64,000 nucleotides of DNA from an uncultured Collinsella sp. (GCA_959018755.1 CAUEMA010000003.1:1-64000), one strand, 5' to 3'. Counted from the stretch's first letter, positions 25,599 through 35,255 are shown. Notes: a model not told the origin generated them from the sequence alone. Program-made: numbers and translations.

Positions 25599-25940
25599 AT
25601 GAGTTTACTGACATTTGCCAAGACGGCCTTAGGTTCTATGGTCAAGCAGCCGGTCACGGTGTGCTATCCGCAGGAGAAGCTGGCGGCGCCTGAGCGCTTG
25701 CGCGGGCATATCGTCAATGACATGGACGTGTGCATTTGCTGTGGGATGTGCGCGCGTCGCTGCCCGGCGGGCGCGCTCGCGGTCGATCGCAAAGGCGGCA
25801 CCTGGTCGATTGACCCGTATGCCTGCGTGGTGTGCGGCGAGTGCATCGAAAGCTGCCCCAAGCACTGCCTGACTATGAATACCGCCCGCACTCCAGTCGC
25901 GGCGAACAAGGCTCCCACGGTAGAAACTAAGCCGGAGTAG
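25599..25940 (+). CDS. Ech-type hydrogenase ferredoxin subunit (EchF-like)
   Basis: A 113-residue polyferredoxin with two 4Fe-4S motifs, CICCGMCARRCP and CVVCGECIESCP. It passes electrons between soluble ferredoxin and the EchC cluster. It is the last gene of the operon, seven bases after echE, and is followed by a strong hairpin. No hyp or other maturation genes, formate dehydrogenase or CO dehydrogenase accompany it, so the electron donor is most likely ferredoxin from pyruvate oxidation. Confidence 0.93.
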   Translation: MSLLTFAKTALGSMVKQPVTVCYPQEKLAAPERLRGHIVNDMDVCICCGMCARRCPAGALAVDRKGGTWSIDPYACVVCGECIESCPKHCLTMNTARTPVAANKAPTVETKPE

Positions 25941-25961
25941 CGCTGGAATTGAGCTGGAATA

Positions 25962-25995
25962 GGGGCCGGCGGGGCAAAAATGCCCCATCGGCCCC
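25962..25995 (+). terminator. Terminator of the ech operon
   Basis: Nested hairpin GGGGCCG...GGGGCA-AAAA-TGCCCC...CGGCCCC at 25962-25995, followed at once by a second hairpin CCGCGCGT-GA-ACGCGCGG (25993-26012). There is no T-run, so its efficiency is uncertain. The rest of the 720-bp gap holds repeats A2 and B2 and the adhesin regulatory region. Confidence 0.6.
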
Positions 25996-26022
25996 GCGCG
26001 TGAACGCGCGGCTAAGCCTCCG

Positions 26023-26187
26023 CGAACAAAACTATGCCGGTTTACTACGATAAATCGCCTACCCTCAACCACACCGCATTTGGCAAAACAAAAACCGCAG
26101 GTAGACGGCTCGCAGTTTTGCGAAAAAGTCGCGCGTGATCGGCGACCTCGTTTTTATCGTAGCAATCCGGCATAGTTTTGAAATGGC
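26023..26187. repeat. Large palindrome A, copy 2
   Basis: Arms CAAAACTATGCCGG...CTACGATA at 26027-26052 and 26155-26180 pair over 26 bp with two mismatches. The inner arm bases (CTACGATA) differ from copies 1 and 3 (ACGGGGC) on both sides. The two arms therefore changed together, which points to selection on the folded or palindromic form. Confidence 0.8.
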
Positions 26188-26276
26188 ACCATATCCGTAA
26201 CAGCCTTTGATCCCCCCCCCGGGACGGAGGAAAACGGATCATTTTGGCCTTGCGAGGGCTGCCACGTGACCCGTCT

Positions 26277-26436
26277 GCCACGAAATGGGCCCATCTACTA
26301 CGTTTAAGCCGCTGCCCTCAACCATGGCAAGTAATGCGAAATAAAAACCGCAGGTAGAGCACCTGCGGTTTTTCATGAAGCGCGGTTATGGTCGGGGGTA
26401 CCGGACTAAACGTAGTAGATGGGCTAGTTTTCTGGC
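26277..26436. repeat. Large palindrome B, copy 2
   Basis: Arms at 26277-26306 and 26407-26436 with the core GGCCCATCTACTACGTTTA. The inner hairpin is AAAAACCGCAGGTAG...CACCTGCGGTTTTT at 26343-26372. Conserved boxes GAGGAAAACGGATCATTTT (26227-26245) and GAGGAAAACGGGCCCTTTT (26466-26484) flank it. The region 26211-26220 is a C-rich homopolymer that may be prone to slippage. Confidence 0.8.
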
Positions 26437-26529
26437 GAGCGCCATCGACTGCTCCCTCGGGGATGGAGGAAAACGGGCCCTTTTGTCCCGTCAATCTTGA
26501 ATCGCGCCCGTTTTCCTGCGAAAACGCCG

Positions 26530-26644
26530 TGTCTCAACTTTGGTGAGACATTTGTCTCACGCCCAAAATAGAATCTGGAACATGTGTCACCTGCCCAAAT
26601 TGTGTCTCATTTCGTAACTTTAGGCTGTTGCAAGGTCTGAGACC
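26530..26644 (+). promoter_or_regulatory. Cluster of TGTCTCA half-sites before the adhesin gene
   Basis: A perfect inverted repeat TGTCTCA-N7-TGAGACA (26530-26550) is followed by single TGTCTCA sites at 26553-26559 and 26603-26609 and a GGTCTGAGACC palindrome at 26634-26644, 18 bp before the ATG. Four copies of a 7-mer within 115 bp suggest a repressor or activator binding region. The binding protein is unknown. Confidence 0.5.
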
Positions 26645-26661
26645 GCGAGAAGGGAGACGCG

Positions 26662-29600
26662 ATGAGTAAGTACACGAGGTGCCTCTTGTCGGTGATACTA
26701 GCCGTAGTGCTAGTGCTGCCGGCTGCAGCATTCGCCATGCTGCCCGAGGCCAACGCCAGGTCCAGCACCGGAATGGACGGACCGACGGTGAGCGGAAAGA
26801 TAGTCGACCCTGACACCACCGGCCGCTGGCAATACTGGGCGTCGGGCGCCGAGCAGGAGCACCAGACGACACGTTACGTAGGCCGAATCTGGACGGACAA
26901 GACGGTCGAGCCCGCGCAGGATGAAAAGTCTGACTTTGTGACGACGCTTTCCGCGATGTCTTCTACTTCTGACACAACGTCGCTGGTCACTAAACCGCTC
27001 GATATCGTGATGGTGCTTGATGCCTCCGGGTCGATGGACGATTCCATGGGTGGCGAGGGTTCGCCCAAACGTATCGAGGCACTCAAGGCAGCTGCCAGTT
27101 CCTTTATCGACACCATCGCCGAGCAAAACAAGAGCATTAAAGATCCGAGTAAGCAGCATCAGGTTGCCATCGTTAAGTTCTCGGGTGCAAAGAAAGACGA
27201 GCCCGGCAACGATACGTATCGCGATCGTCACGGATACACGCACAACTATTCGCAGGTTATGAAGAGCCTGAAGCCGTGTGTCGATAGCGCTGCGACGGAA
27301 CTTAAGGATACGGTCGGCCGCATCAAGCCCGCCGGCGCCACGCGGGCTGATTACGGCCTTGAGCTTGCTCGCGACATGTCGGGCCGCGAGGATGCCCAGA
27401 AGGTAGTTGTGTTCTTTACGGATGGCACGCCCACAGACTTCAGTGAATTCAACTCTACGGTTGCCAACAATGCCATAGCCGCCGCCAAGAAAATGAAGGA
27501 GAAAGGCGCTACGGTCTACACCATAGGCATCTTTGATGGCGTGAATCCCGCTGCCGATCCTACGAACTACTGGACGAGCAACGAAAACAAGTTCATGCAC
27601 GCCGTGTCGAGCAACTATCCAAACGCCACGTCCTACACAACCAATAGTCTTGGTAAGCGCACCGAGAATTCCGACTTCTACAAGGCTGCGTCGAATGCCG
27701 ATGAGCTCAAGAAGGTGTTTGATGATATCTCTGCCTCTATCACCTCGGGCAAGGGCTCTCCCACTCAGATCGAGGATGGTTACGACGAGAGCAAGTCCGG
27801 CTACATCACCTTCAGTGATGAACTGGGCGACTTTATGCAGGTCGATGCGTTTGTCAGCGCTCAGATTAATGGCGTCACCTTTGATGGGGCGACCAAGACC
27901 CCCAAGGGCAATACGGACACGTACGAGTTTTCGGGCTTGGCCAAGGACCTGGTTATCACCGTTGAGCGCTCTGCCAACGCGCAGCAGGGCGATATCGTGA
28001 CGGTTAAGATTCCCGCATCGCTGATTCCGCTGATCCGCTATCACGTGGACATGAAAAATGGGATCTTTGAGCGCACATCGCTCGGCGACATCAAGCCTAT
28101 TCAGATTAAATACACTTCGAGCGTCAAGGACGAAGCACGCAACAACCTGTTTACGCCCGATAAGGTGCTCAAGAAGTATATCGATGACCACAAGGACGCC
28201 GACAACCAGACGGTCTCCTTCCTGGCCAACAAGTGGTCGGGCGGCGAGCTGGGCGATGTTGTCGCCGAGTTTGAGCCCGCCGATACCAACAGCTACTATT
28301 GCTTCCAAAAAATCACGCCTATCTACACGGACAAGGAATGCACCCAGCGCGCGACGGTAAAGCCGCAGGGCAACGACGTCTATTACTACAAGGACGAGTT
28401 TGTGGCGATGGGCGCAAACGGCAAGCCGAAGGACGACTATGCCGTTGTGGAGTTTGAGGGGCGCGAGATCGCCAGCTACGACGGCGCTCTGGTCAAAGAT
28501 GACGGCTATTGGTCCTTTAATACGGGAACCGCGCGCTTGGCCTATATCGACCAGCTGCATACCACCAAGGACGATGTGGAGGCGAACGGCAACAAGACCG
28601 AGACCGCGCGCGACGTGCTTAACCCCAGGTGGAATGACCTTTCCTCCGTTGCGACTTCCACGCACGTGCATTCGCACCTGGGCAACAACGGCAAGATTAT
28701 CTTTAGCCTTGCAACCAAGCCGATAACGGTGGATACCAAGACTGACTTTGGTCTGACCAAGGTGCTCGAGGGCCGCAAGTGGGCGGATACGGATGCGTTT
28801 GAGTTTGAGCTGACGTCCGAGAATAATGCCCCGATGCCTAAGTCCGCGACCGCGAAGGTGACCCAGCCCGATCCGGGTGATAAGGGCAAGGCCGCCGTCA
28901 ACTTTGGAAAGATTACCTACGAAGAGCCGGGTGAGTATACCTATGAGGTCCGCGAGGTTAGTGGCAAGCTGGGCGGCATCACCTACAGCGATAACGTTGC
29001 CACGTTCAGGGTGACTGTGACGGTTAACGCCAAGGGCGAGCTTAAGGCCGACGTTGAAAAGACCTCGGGTGAGACTAAGTTCACGAACACCTATAGCGCC
29101 AAGACGGAAACCCCGCTGACTCTTGAGGCTACCAAGACGCTCACGGGGCGCCCGATGGCCGACGGCGAATTCAAGTTTACGTTGGGCTACGCGGGGCACG
29201 ACGAGGTCCTGCTGAACGCAACCAACAAGAGTGGCAAGGTTGAGTTCGGTCCGCTGACGTACACGACCAAGTCGCTTGCCAAGCTTGTCGAGGAAGACAA
29301 GGCGTCGTTTGACGCCCGCGCAGACAAGCCCACGTGGACCATTCATTACATTGCTGCCGAGCAGACTGGCGAGCTGCCTGCGGGCGTGAGCGCTACCACG
29401 GCGGCAATTGACGCATATGTGACCGTTGTCGACAACGGCGATGGTACCCTGACGGCGACGGCTGTCTACGGCGATGCCGGCAACGAGTTTGTGAACACCT
29501 ACACTGCCGCGCCTGCCGAGGCATCGCTTGTGGGCAAGAAGAATCTGCAGGTTCCTGATGGCCTGACCCCGGCTGACATTGCCGGCAAGTTTACCTTTAC

Positions 29601-32600
29601 CGTGACCGGTGAAGAGGGCGCGCCCATGCCTACGAGCACGAGGGCGACCAATGATGACAAGGGCAAGGTCGACTTTGGCAAGATTACCTTTACGCTCGAT
29701 GACCTTAACAAGGCCCTGGGCGAGAAGCCTGAGAAGCGCGAGCACACCTTTACCTACACCGTGACCGAGTCCGGCGAGGTCACTGGCGTGATCAACGACA
29801 CCAAGCCTTCGCCTACGGTTTCCTTCACCGTGACCGATGACGGCAAGGGCAATCTGAGCGTATCCCGCAAGCCAGACGGCGATGTGGCATTTACGTTCAC
29901 CAATGCCTATAACGTGAAGCCTGTCGAGGACCAGATCACCGCGACCAAGGTCCTGACCGGGCGCGACCTCAAGGACGGCGAGTTCTCCTTCGAGCTCGTC
30001 GAGGGCGATAAGGTTGTTGCTAGGGGCACCAATGCTGCCGATGGCACAATCGTCATGGACAAAATCACTTACGATAAGCCCGGCACTCACACCTACAAGC
30101 TGCGCGAGAAGCTCCCCAACGAAGCGGGGCTGAGCAACGGGATTACGTACGATAAGACGAACTACACCATCAATACGAGCGTCATCGACAACGGCGACGG
30201 CACGCTTAAGGTGACCCATACGCTCGAGGGCACCAAGCCGGCGCGCTTTGAGAACAAGTACAACACTGCCCCGAACGAGTCCAGCGTTACCGGCCAGATC
30301 ACCGCGAAGAAGGTCCTGACCGGCCGCGACCTCAAGACCGGAGAGTTCTCCTTTGAGCTCGTCGAGGGTAACGATGTCGTCGCCAGGGGCACCAATGCGG
30401 CCGACGGCACAATCACGATGGGCGCCGTCAAGTACGACAAACCCGGCAGGCACACCTACACGCTGCGCGAGGTCAAGGTCGACGCCGACAACGGTATCAC
30501 CTACAGCACCGCGGCCTACACCATCGTGACCGCCGTCACCGATGATGGCAATGGCAAGCTCACGGTTAAGCATGAGCTGCAGGACGTCGAGAAGGCTATC
30601 TTCGAGAATACCTACAGTGTTACTCCGAATAACTCCAGCGTCACCGACGAGATCACCGCGACCAAGGTCCTGACCGGGCGCGACCTCAAGGAAGGCGAGT
30701 TCTCCTTCGAGCTCGTCGAGGGCAGCGAGGTCGTCGCCACCGGCACCAACGCTGCCGATGGCAAGATTACGATGGGCAAGATCACCTACACCGCCGCCGG
30801 CAAGCACACCTATATCCTGCGCGAAGCCAAGGGCGCCGAAGGCAACGGTATCACCTACGACAGCACGACCTACACCATCGTGACTACCGTTACCGATGAC
30901 GGCAATGGTAAGCTCACGGTCAAGCACGAGCTGCAGGGCGCCAACGAGGCGAAGTTCAACAACAGCTACAAGCCGAATCCTGACGAGTTCAGCGTCACCG
31001 ACGAGATCAAGGCGAACAAGGTCCTGACCGGGCGCGGCCTCAAGGAAGGCGAGTTCTCCTTCGAGCTCGTCGAGGGCGGCGAGGTCGTCGCCACCGGCAC
31101 CAACGCTGCCGACGGAACGATCACGATGGGCGCCGTCAAGTACGACAAACCCGGCAAGCACACCTACACGCTGCGCGAGGCCAACGGCGGAACCACCAGC
31201 AAGGGCGTCAAATACAGTGATGCCAAGTTCACCATCGTGACGACCATCACCGATAACGGCGACGGCACACTCAAGGCCGAGCATGTCCTGAAGGACGCCA
31301 CGGCTGCGACCTTCAAGAACACCTATAGTGTGACCCCGATCGACGCAGAGCTCGACTTTGGCCTGAGCAAGGCTGTCGATGGTCGCGCTTGGACGGACTC
31401 CGACGAGTTCAGCTTTACCATTACCGCCGCCGAGGGCACCCCGCTGCCCGACCCCGCAACCGTGACCGTGAACAAGAAGGACGCGAAGGACGGCATCGCC
31501 GCCATCAACTTCGGCAAGATCCGCTACACGGCTGCCGGAACCTACAAATATGAGATTCGCGAGAACGCGGGCAACGCGGCGGGCATGACGTATGACGGAC
31601 ATGTCGCGACCGCCGAAGTGACCGTGACCGAGAACGGCGAGGGCGTCCTGACCGCCAACGTCACCAAGAAGGAAAGCGGACGTTTTACCAACACGTACCG
31701 CACTGAGCTCGATTACGCCGCGGCCGGCGGCCTTAAGCTCAGCAAGACCCTCTCCGGACGTCCCATGACCGAGGGTCAGTTCACCTTTACCGTGACGCCC
31801 GCCGACGAGGCCTCTGCCATCGCGCTCGGCCTGCACGAGGGCGCCAACGTGTACAAGTCCCCTGCAACGGCAGAGGCAACGGTTGGTCTGATCGACATCC
31901 TGGCTGGCCATGAGGTCAAGTTTACGCAGGCTGACGCGGGCAAGACCTTTACATACACCGTTGCCGAGAAGAACGACGGCCAGCCCGGTTACACCTATGA
32001 CGACGCCGAGCGCACCGTGACGATCGCTATCGCCGACGATGGCGCCGGCACGCTCACTGCTACCACGACCGTTACTGGCAACCCCGACAAGGGAACGCCG
32101 GTAACCGAGTACAAGACTGGTGCCGCTGCGGTCGAGAGCGCTGTGGTCCCGTTCGTCAACAGCTATAGCGCCACGACCGATGCACCTGGTGGTGCCGTTG
32201 CTCAGGTCGTTGCCACCAAGACCCTGACCGGTCGTCCACTGGCCGACGGCGAGTTCTACTTTGGCATCGCCTACGCGGGCGAGACGGAAGCCATCAGCGG
32301 TACGCCGACGTTCAACTATAACGGCCAGGTGAGCTTTGGCGCTCTGCATTACACGACCGATATGCTTGCCGACCTGGTAAGCACCGGGCGCGCCATCCGC
32401 ACCGACGCGGACGGCAAGCTTGCGTGGACTATCAACTACACAGCCTTTGAGTACACGAACTCGCTGGCCGGCATGGGCATTACCGCCGCTAAGTCGAGCT
32501 TTAGCTTTAAGGTCATCGTTATCGATAACGGCGACGGCACCCTGACGGCGACGACCGACTACGGTGATGCCAAGCCCGTGTTCGAGAACGTCTACGGCGC

Positions 32601-34017
32601 CGAGGCCGTCTATGCCACGCTCGCCGGCACCAAGAAGCTCCAGACAGACAAGGGCCTGACCCCGGCCGACATCGCGGGCAAGTTCACCTTTACCGTGACT
32701 GCCGATGAGGCGGGCGCCCCGATGCCCGAGCATACGACTGCGACCAACGACACGGCCGGCAACGTGGACTTTGGCAAGATTCGCTTTACGCTCGAGGACC
32801 TCAACCGCGCCCTGGGCGTGACGACCGATGTGACCGATAAGGTCGAGGCAGACGAAGCTGACGAAGCCGAGGCCGACGCCGACGCTGATGCCAACGCCGA
32901 CGAGTCCAGCGACGAGTCCGAGCCCGCAGCCCCCACCGCTCCGCGTTCGCACGCCTTTACCTACACGGTGGCCGAGTCCGGTAGCGCCCCTGGCGTGACC
33001 AATGACACCAACGCCACGCGCAAGGTTTCCTACACCGTGACCGATGACGGTGCCGGACGTCTGAGTGTCGTGCGCAACGGCGACGACGGTGCGGACTTCA
33101 CGTTCACCAACACGTACAGCGTGGCGCCCGCCGACTCTTCCGTGACCGGTCAGGTCAAGACGGTTAAGCGTCTGATCGGCCGCGACCTTGCAGCTGGCGA
33201 GTTCACGTTTGAGCTGCTCGAGGACGGCGTGACTGTCGCTAGTGGCACCAACGACGCCAACGGCAACGTTACGCTGAGCCCGATCCGCTACGAGGCACCC
33301 GGCACGCACACGTACACGCTGCGCGAGGCTTGCCCCAACGCGCTCGGCCTGTACAAGGGCGTCATCTATGACGGCATGACCTACACCGTCGTGACCACCG
33401 TCTCCGACAACGGCGATGGCACGCTGGCCGCGACGCACAAGCTCGAGGGAACCACCGAGTCGGCTGGCTTTACCAACAAGTATCACGCCATGCCCACGCA
33501 GGTTTCCATCGGCGCCATCAAGGTGCTCGAGGGACGCGAACTCAAGAAGGACGAGTTTAGCTTTAAGCTCGTTGGCGAGGACGCCGAGTCCACCGTCACC
33601 AACGATGCCGACGGCAAGATCAGCTTCGACAAGTTCGAGTACGACGAGCCTGGTACGTACGTCTACACCATCAGCGAGGTCAAGGGCGACGAGGCCGGTA
33701 TGACCTACGACAAGTCCGTCTTTACCGCGACCGTTAACGTGGTCGACGACGGCGAGGGCAACCTCAAGGCGAGCGTTGCCTTTACCAAGGGCGACAAGAG
33801 TGTCGAGGGCATCGTGTTCAACAACACGTACAAGAAGTCCGAGACGCCCGTGCCGACGCCCGATCCCGGCACGCCCAAGACCGTGACGAACATCGTCAAG
33901 ACGGTCAAGGGTTTCCTGCCCACCACGGGCGACCAGCAGGCTGCCGCACTGCTCATGGCATTTGTTATCGCCATGGCCGGCGTCGGAGCCCTAGTCTGGG
34001 GTATCCGTAAGCGCTAG
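26662..34017 (+). CDS. Giant VWA / pilin-repeat cell-wall-anchored adhesin
   Basis: A 2451-residue secreted surface protein. The order is: Sec signal peptide (residues 1-32, hydrophobic VILAVVLVLPAAAFA); a VWA head from about 113 to 370 with MIDAS motif DASGSMDD and FFTDGTPTD; a linker to about 690; about 13 tandem pilin-type (FctA/SpaA-like) domains of 100-130 residues, many opening KVLTGRDLKxGEFSFELVEG and closing with an FxNTY-type motif typical of isopeptide-bonded domains; and an LPTTG sortase signal at 2419-2423, followed by a hydrophobic stretch and RKR. Domains 4-7 are near-identical at DNA level. AAGGGAG precedes the ATG. It likely mediates adhesion to host or mucus ligands. No sortase is encoded in the window. 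Confidence 0.9.
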   Translation: MSKYTRCLLSVILAVVLVLPAAAFAMLPEANARSSTGMDGPTVSGKIVDPDTTGRWQYWASGAEQEHQTTRYVGRIWTDKTVEPAQDEKSDFVTTLSAMSSTSDTTSLVTKPLDIVMVLDASGSMDDSMGGEGSPKRIEALKAAASSFIDTIAEQNKSIKDPSKQHQVAIVKFSGAKKDEPGNDTYRDRHGYTHNYSQVMKSLKPCVDSAATELKDTVGRIKPAGATRADYGLELARDMSGREDAQKVVVFFTDGTPTDFSEFNSTVANNAIAAAKKMKEKGATVYTIGIFDGVNPAADPTNYWTSNENKFMHAVSSNYPNATSYTTNSLGKRTENSDFYKAASNADELKKVFDDISASITSGKGSPTQIEDGYDESKSGYITFSDELGDFMQVDAFVSAQINGVTFDGATKTPKGNTDTYEFSGLAKDLVITVERSANAQQGDIVTVKIPASLIPLIRYHVDMKNGIFERTSLGDIKPIQIKYTSSVKDEARNNLFTPDKVLKKYIDDHKDADNQTVSFLANKWSGGELGDVVAEFEPADTNSYYCFQKITPIYTDKECTQRATVKPQGNDVYYYKDEFVAMGANGKPKDDYAVVEFEGREIASYDGALVKDDGYWSFNTGTARLAYIDQLHTTKDDVEANGNKTETARDVLNPRWNDLSSVATSTHVHSHLGNNGKIIFSLATKPITVDTKTDFGLTKVLEGRKWADTDAFEFELTSENNAPMPKSATAKVTQPDPGDKGKAAVNFGKITYEEPGEYTYEVREVSGKLGGITYSDNVATFRVTVTVNAKGELKADVEKTSGETKFTNTYSAKTETPLTLEATKTLTGRPMADGEFKFTLGYAGHDEVLLNATNKSGKVEFGPLTYTTKSLAKLVEEDKASFDARADKPTWTIHYIAAEQTGELPAGVSATTAAIDAYVTVVDNGDGTLTATAVYGDAGNEFVNTYTAAPAEASLVGKKNLQVPDGLTPADIAGKFTFTVTGEEGAPMPTSTRATNDDKGKVDFGKITFTLDDLNKALGEKPEKREHTFTYTVTESGEVTGVINDTKPSPTVSFTVTDDGKGNLSVSRKPDGDVAFTFTNAYNVKPVEDQITATKVLTGRDLKDGEFSFELVEGDKVVARGTNAADGTIVMDKITYDKPGTHTYKLREKLPNEAGLSNGITYDKTNYTINTSVIDNGDGTLKVTHTLEGTKPARFENKYNTAPNESSVTGQITAKKVLTGRDLKTGEFSFELVEGNDVVARGTNAADGTITMGAVKYDKPGRHTYTLREVKVDADNGITYSTAAYTIVTAVTDDGNGKLTVKHELQDVEKAIFENTYSVTPNNSSVTDEITATKVLTGRDLKEGEFSFELVEGSEVVATGTNAADGKITMGKITYTAAGKHTYILREAKGAEGNGITYDSTTYTIVTTVTDDGNGKLTVKHELQGANEAKFNNSYKPNPDEFSVTDEIKANKVLTGRGLKEGEFSFELVEGGEVVATGTNAADGTITMGAVKYDKPGKHTYTLREANGGTTSKGVKYSDAKFTIVTTITDNGDGTLKAEHVLKDATAATFKNTYSVTPIDAELDFGLSKAVDGRAWTDSDEFSFTITAAEGTPLPDPATVTVNKKDAKDGIAAINFGKIRYTAAGTYKYEIRENAGNAAGMTYDGHVATAEVTVTENGEGVLTANVTKKESGRFTNTYRTELDYAAAGGLKLSKTLSGRPMTEGQFTFTVTPADEASAIALGLHEGANVYKSPATAEATVGLIDILAGHEVKFTQADAGKTFTYTVAEKNDGQPGYTYDDAERTVTIAIADDGAGTLTATTTVTGNPDKGTPVTEYKTGAAAVESAVVPFVNSYSATTDAPGGAVAQVVATKTLTGRPLADGEFYFGIAYAGETEAISGTPTFNYNGQVSFGALHYTTDMLADLVSTGRAIRTDADGKLAWTINYTAFEYTNSLAGMGITAAKSSFSFKVIVIDNGDGTLTATTDYGDAKPVFENVYGAEAVYATLAGTKKLQTDKGLTPADIAGKFTFTVTADEAGAPMPEHTTATNDTAGNVDFGKIRFTLEDLNRALGVTTDVTDKVEADEADEAEADADADANADESSDESEPAAPTAPRSHAFTYTVAESGSAPGVTNDTNATRKVSYTVTDDGAGRLSVVRNGDDGADFTFTNTYSVAPADSSVTGQVKTVKRLIGRDLAAGEFTFELLEDGVTVASGTNDANGNVTLSPIRYEAPGTHTYTLREACPNALGLYKGVIYDGMTYTVVTTVSDNGDGTLAATHKLEGTTESAGFTNKYHAMPTQVSIGAIKVLEGRELKKDEFSFKLVGEDAESTVTNDADGKISFDKFEYDEPGTYVYTISEVKGDEAGMTYDKSVFTATVNVVDDGEGNLKASVAFTKGDKSVEGIVFNNTYKKSETPVPTPDPGTPKTVTNIVKTVKGFLPTTGDQQAAALLMAFVIAMAGVGALVWGIRKR

Positions 34018-34096
34018 GCGCGCTGACAGCGCCCGGGGCCAAAAGGCCCCGGGCCGCTGGCGAAAAGCCAAAAATGTAGCCCCCACCCCACCCCCA

Positions 34097-34138
34097 GCCG
34101 CCACGGAGGTATCTCCCTCCTCCGTGGCGGCGCTTTTG
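34097..34138 (+). terminator. Terminator of the adhesin gene
   Basis: Perfect 13-bp stem, GCCGCCACGGAGG at 34097-34109 with CCTCCGTGGCGGC at 34119-34131, then CGCTTTTG. A shorter GGGGCC/GGCCCC hairpin lies just before it. Together with repeats B3 and A3 it fills the 608-bp gap 34018-34625. Confidence 0.8.
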
Positions 34139-34158
34139 TGCGTAGGCGAGAAGGGCTT

Positions 34159-34318
34159 GCCATGGAACCGGCCCATCTACTACGTTTAGTCCCTTACCCC
34201 CAACCATGCCAAAAAACGCGAAAACAAAACCGCAGGTAGAACGCCTGCGGTTTTGTTCAAAACGGGGGTATGGTTGGGGATGTCGGGTCAAACGTAGTAG
34301 ATGGGCCGATTCCGTGGC
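34159..34318. repeat. Large palindrome B, copy 3
   Basis: Arms at 34159-34188 and 34289-34318, with CGGCCCATCTACTACGTTTA on the left. The inner hairpin is AAAACCGCAGG-TAGAACG-CCTGCGGTTTT (34227-34255). The order B then A makes this locus the inverse of loci 1 and 2. Confidence 0.8.
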
Positions 34319-34405
34319 GGGCGCCGTCAGCCGACCTCCGCGGGCGGAAGAAAACGGATCATTTTTGGCTCTGTACGGCTTGCGGGGCGTCGGTATGTGA
34401 CCCCA

Positions 34406-34571
34406 CTGTTCCAAAACTATGTCGGTTTACGGGGCCGAATCGCGAACCCCCAACCATGCCGATAGTTGCAAGAATAAAACCGCAGGTAGATGAGCCGTCA
34501 ATTTTCGAAAAAAGCAAGTATGGACGGGGTTCCTGGGTTTAGCCCCGTAAACCGGCATAGTTTTGAAATGG
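34406..34571. repeat. Large palindrome A, copy 3
   Basis: Arms end in ACTATGTCGGTTTACGGGGC (left, to 34435) and begin GCCCCGTAAACCGGCATAG (right, from 34542), spanning 34406-34571. The 87 bp between B3 and A3 contain the conserved box CGGAAGAAAACGGATCATTT at 34345-34364. Seen on the other strand, it lines up with locus 1 including the following GACGGCGC. Confidence 0.8.
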
Positions 34572-34625
34572 CATTAAAGCGGTAGCAGACATTTTGCTAT
34601 GCCGGGGTGGTCGGCCGTTGGGCAA

Positions 34626-35255
34626 CTACCCTCGCAGGTAGGCGATGGCGATCTGCGTGCGGTTGCGCAGGCCCATCTTTGCCAGGATCGAGCTGATGTG
34701 GTTGCGCACGGTGCCTTCGCCCATGTAGGCGGTGGCGGCGATCTCCTTGTTGTCGAGGCCGCGGGCGATGAGCTCGGCGACTTCGAACTCGCGGTCGGTC
34801 AGGCTGGCGAAGGCTGCGGGCCGGCGGGGCGTGCCCGCTTTGACGCCCGTTCCGTCAAAGTCGATGTCCTCGATCGCCTTGCCCTCGAGTATGCGTTTAC
34901 CGTCCATGACCTGCGCCAACGCCGGCGGAATGGCGGCGACATCGGTCTTGATCAGGTAGCCGCGGGCGCCGAGCTTGAGCGCCGACACAATGTACTCGTC
35001 ATCCGAGAATGTCGTCAGAAACACCACGTGCGCCGAAGGGTCGCGCTCAAGGATCTCGCGTGCCGCCGAAAGTCCGTCACGCCCCGGCATCTGAATGTCG
35101 AGCAGTGTGATATCGGGCGCGTGTTCGACATAGAGCGAAACCGCATCGTTACCGTTGGCACCGGTGCCCACCACTTCGATCTGCGGCTGGGCGCCCAGGA
35201 TAATCTTGAGCGAATCGACCACCAAGCGGTCGTCGTCGACAACGATGAGCCTCAT
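34626..35255 (-). CDS. NarL/LuxR-type response regulator
   Basis: A 209-residue transcription factor. The receiver domain (1-120) has the acidic pocket VVDDD, the phospho-acceptor in ITLLDIQMPG, the conserved T in FLTTF and the K in YLIKTD. The C-terminal LuxR HTH contains LTDREFEVAELIARGLDNKEIAATAYMGEGTVRNH. It overlaps the kinase stop by four bases (ATGA), so the pair is translationally coupled. The likely target is the divergent ABC exporter at 36.6-39.9 kb. Confidence 0.93.
   Translation of the reverse strand: MRLIVVDDDRLVVDSLKIILGAQPQIEVVGTGANGNDAVSLYVEHAPDITLLDIQMPGRDGLSAAREILERDPSAHVVFLTTFSDDEYIVSALKLGARGYLIKTDVAAIPPALAQVMDGKRILEGKAIEDIDFDGTGVKAGTPRRPAAFASLTDREFEVAELIARGLDNKEIAATAYMGEGTVRNHISSILAKMGLRNRTQIAIAYLRG

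Noticed and set aside
20266..25940. Respiratory complex I fragment
   Set aside because: The large subunit retains both CxxC nickel ligand pairs (RICGIC and DPCISC), and the gene set is the six Ech subunits, so it is a hydrogenase.
26710..33486. 2258-codon open frame antisense to the adhesin gene
   Set aside because: It mirrors the strongly biased third-position GC of the adhesin codons and the repeat structure; it has no start context, signal peptide or family motif, whereas the plus frame has signal peptide, VWA, repeats and LPTTG.
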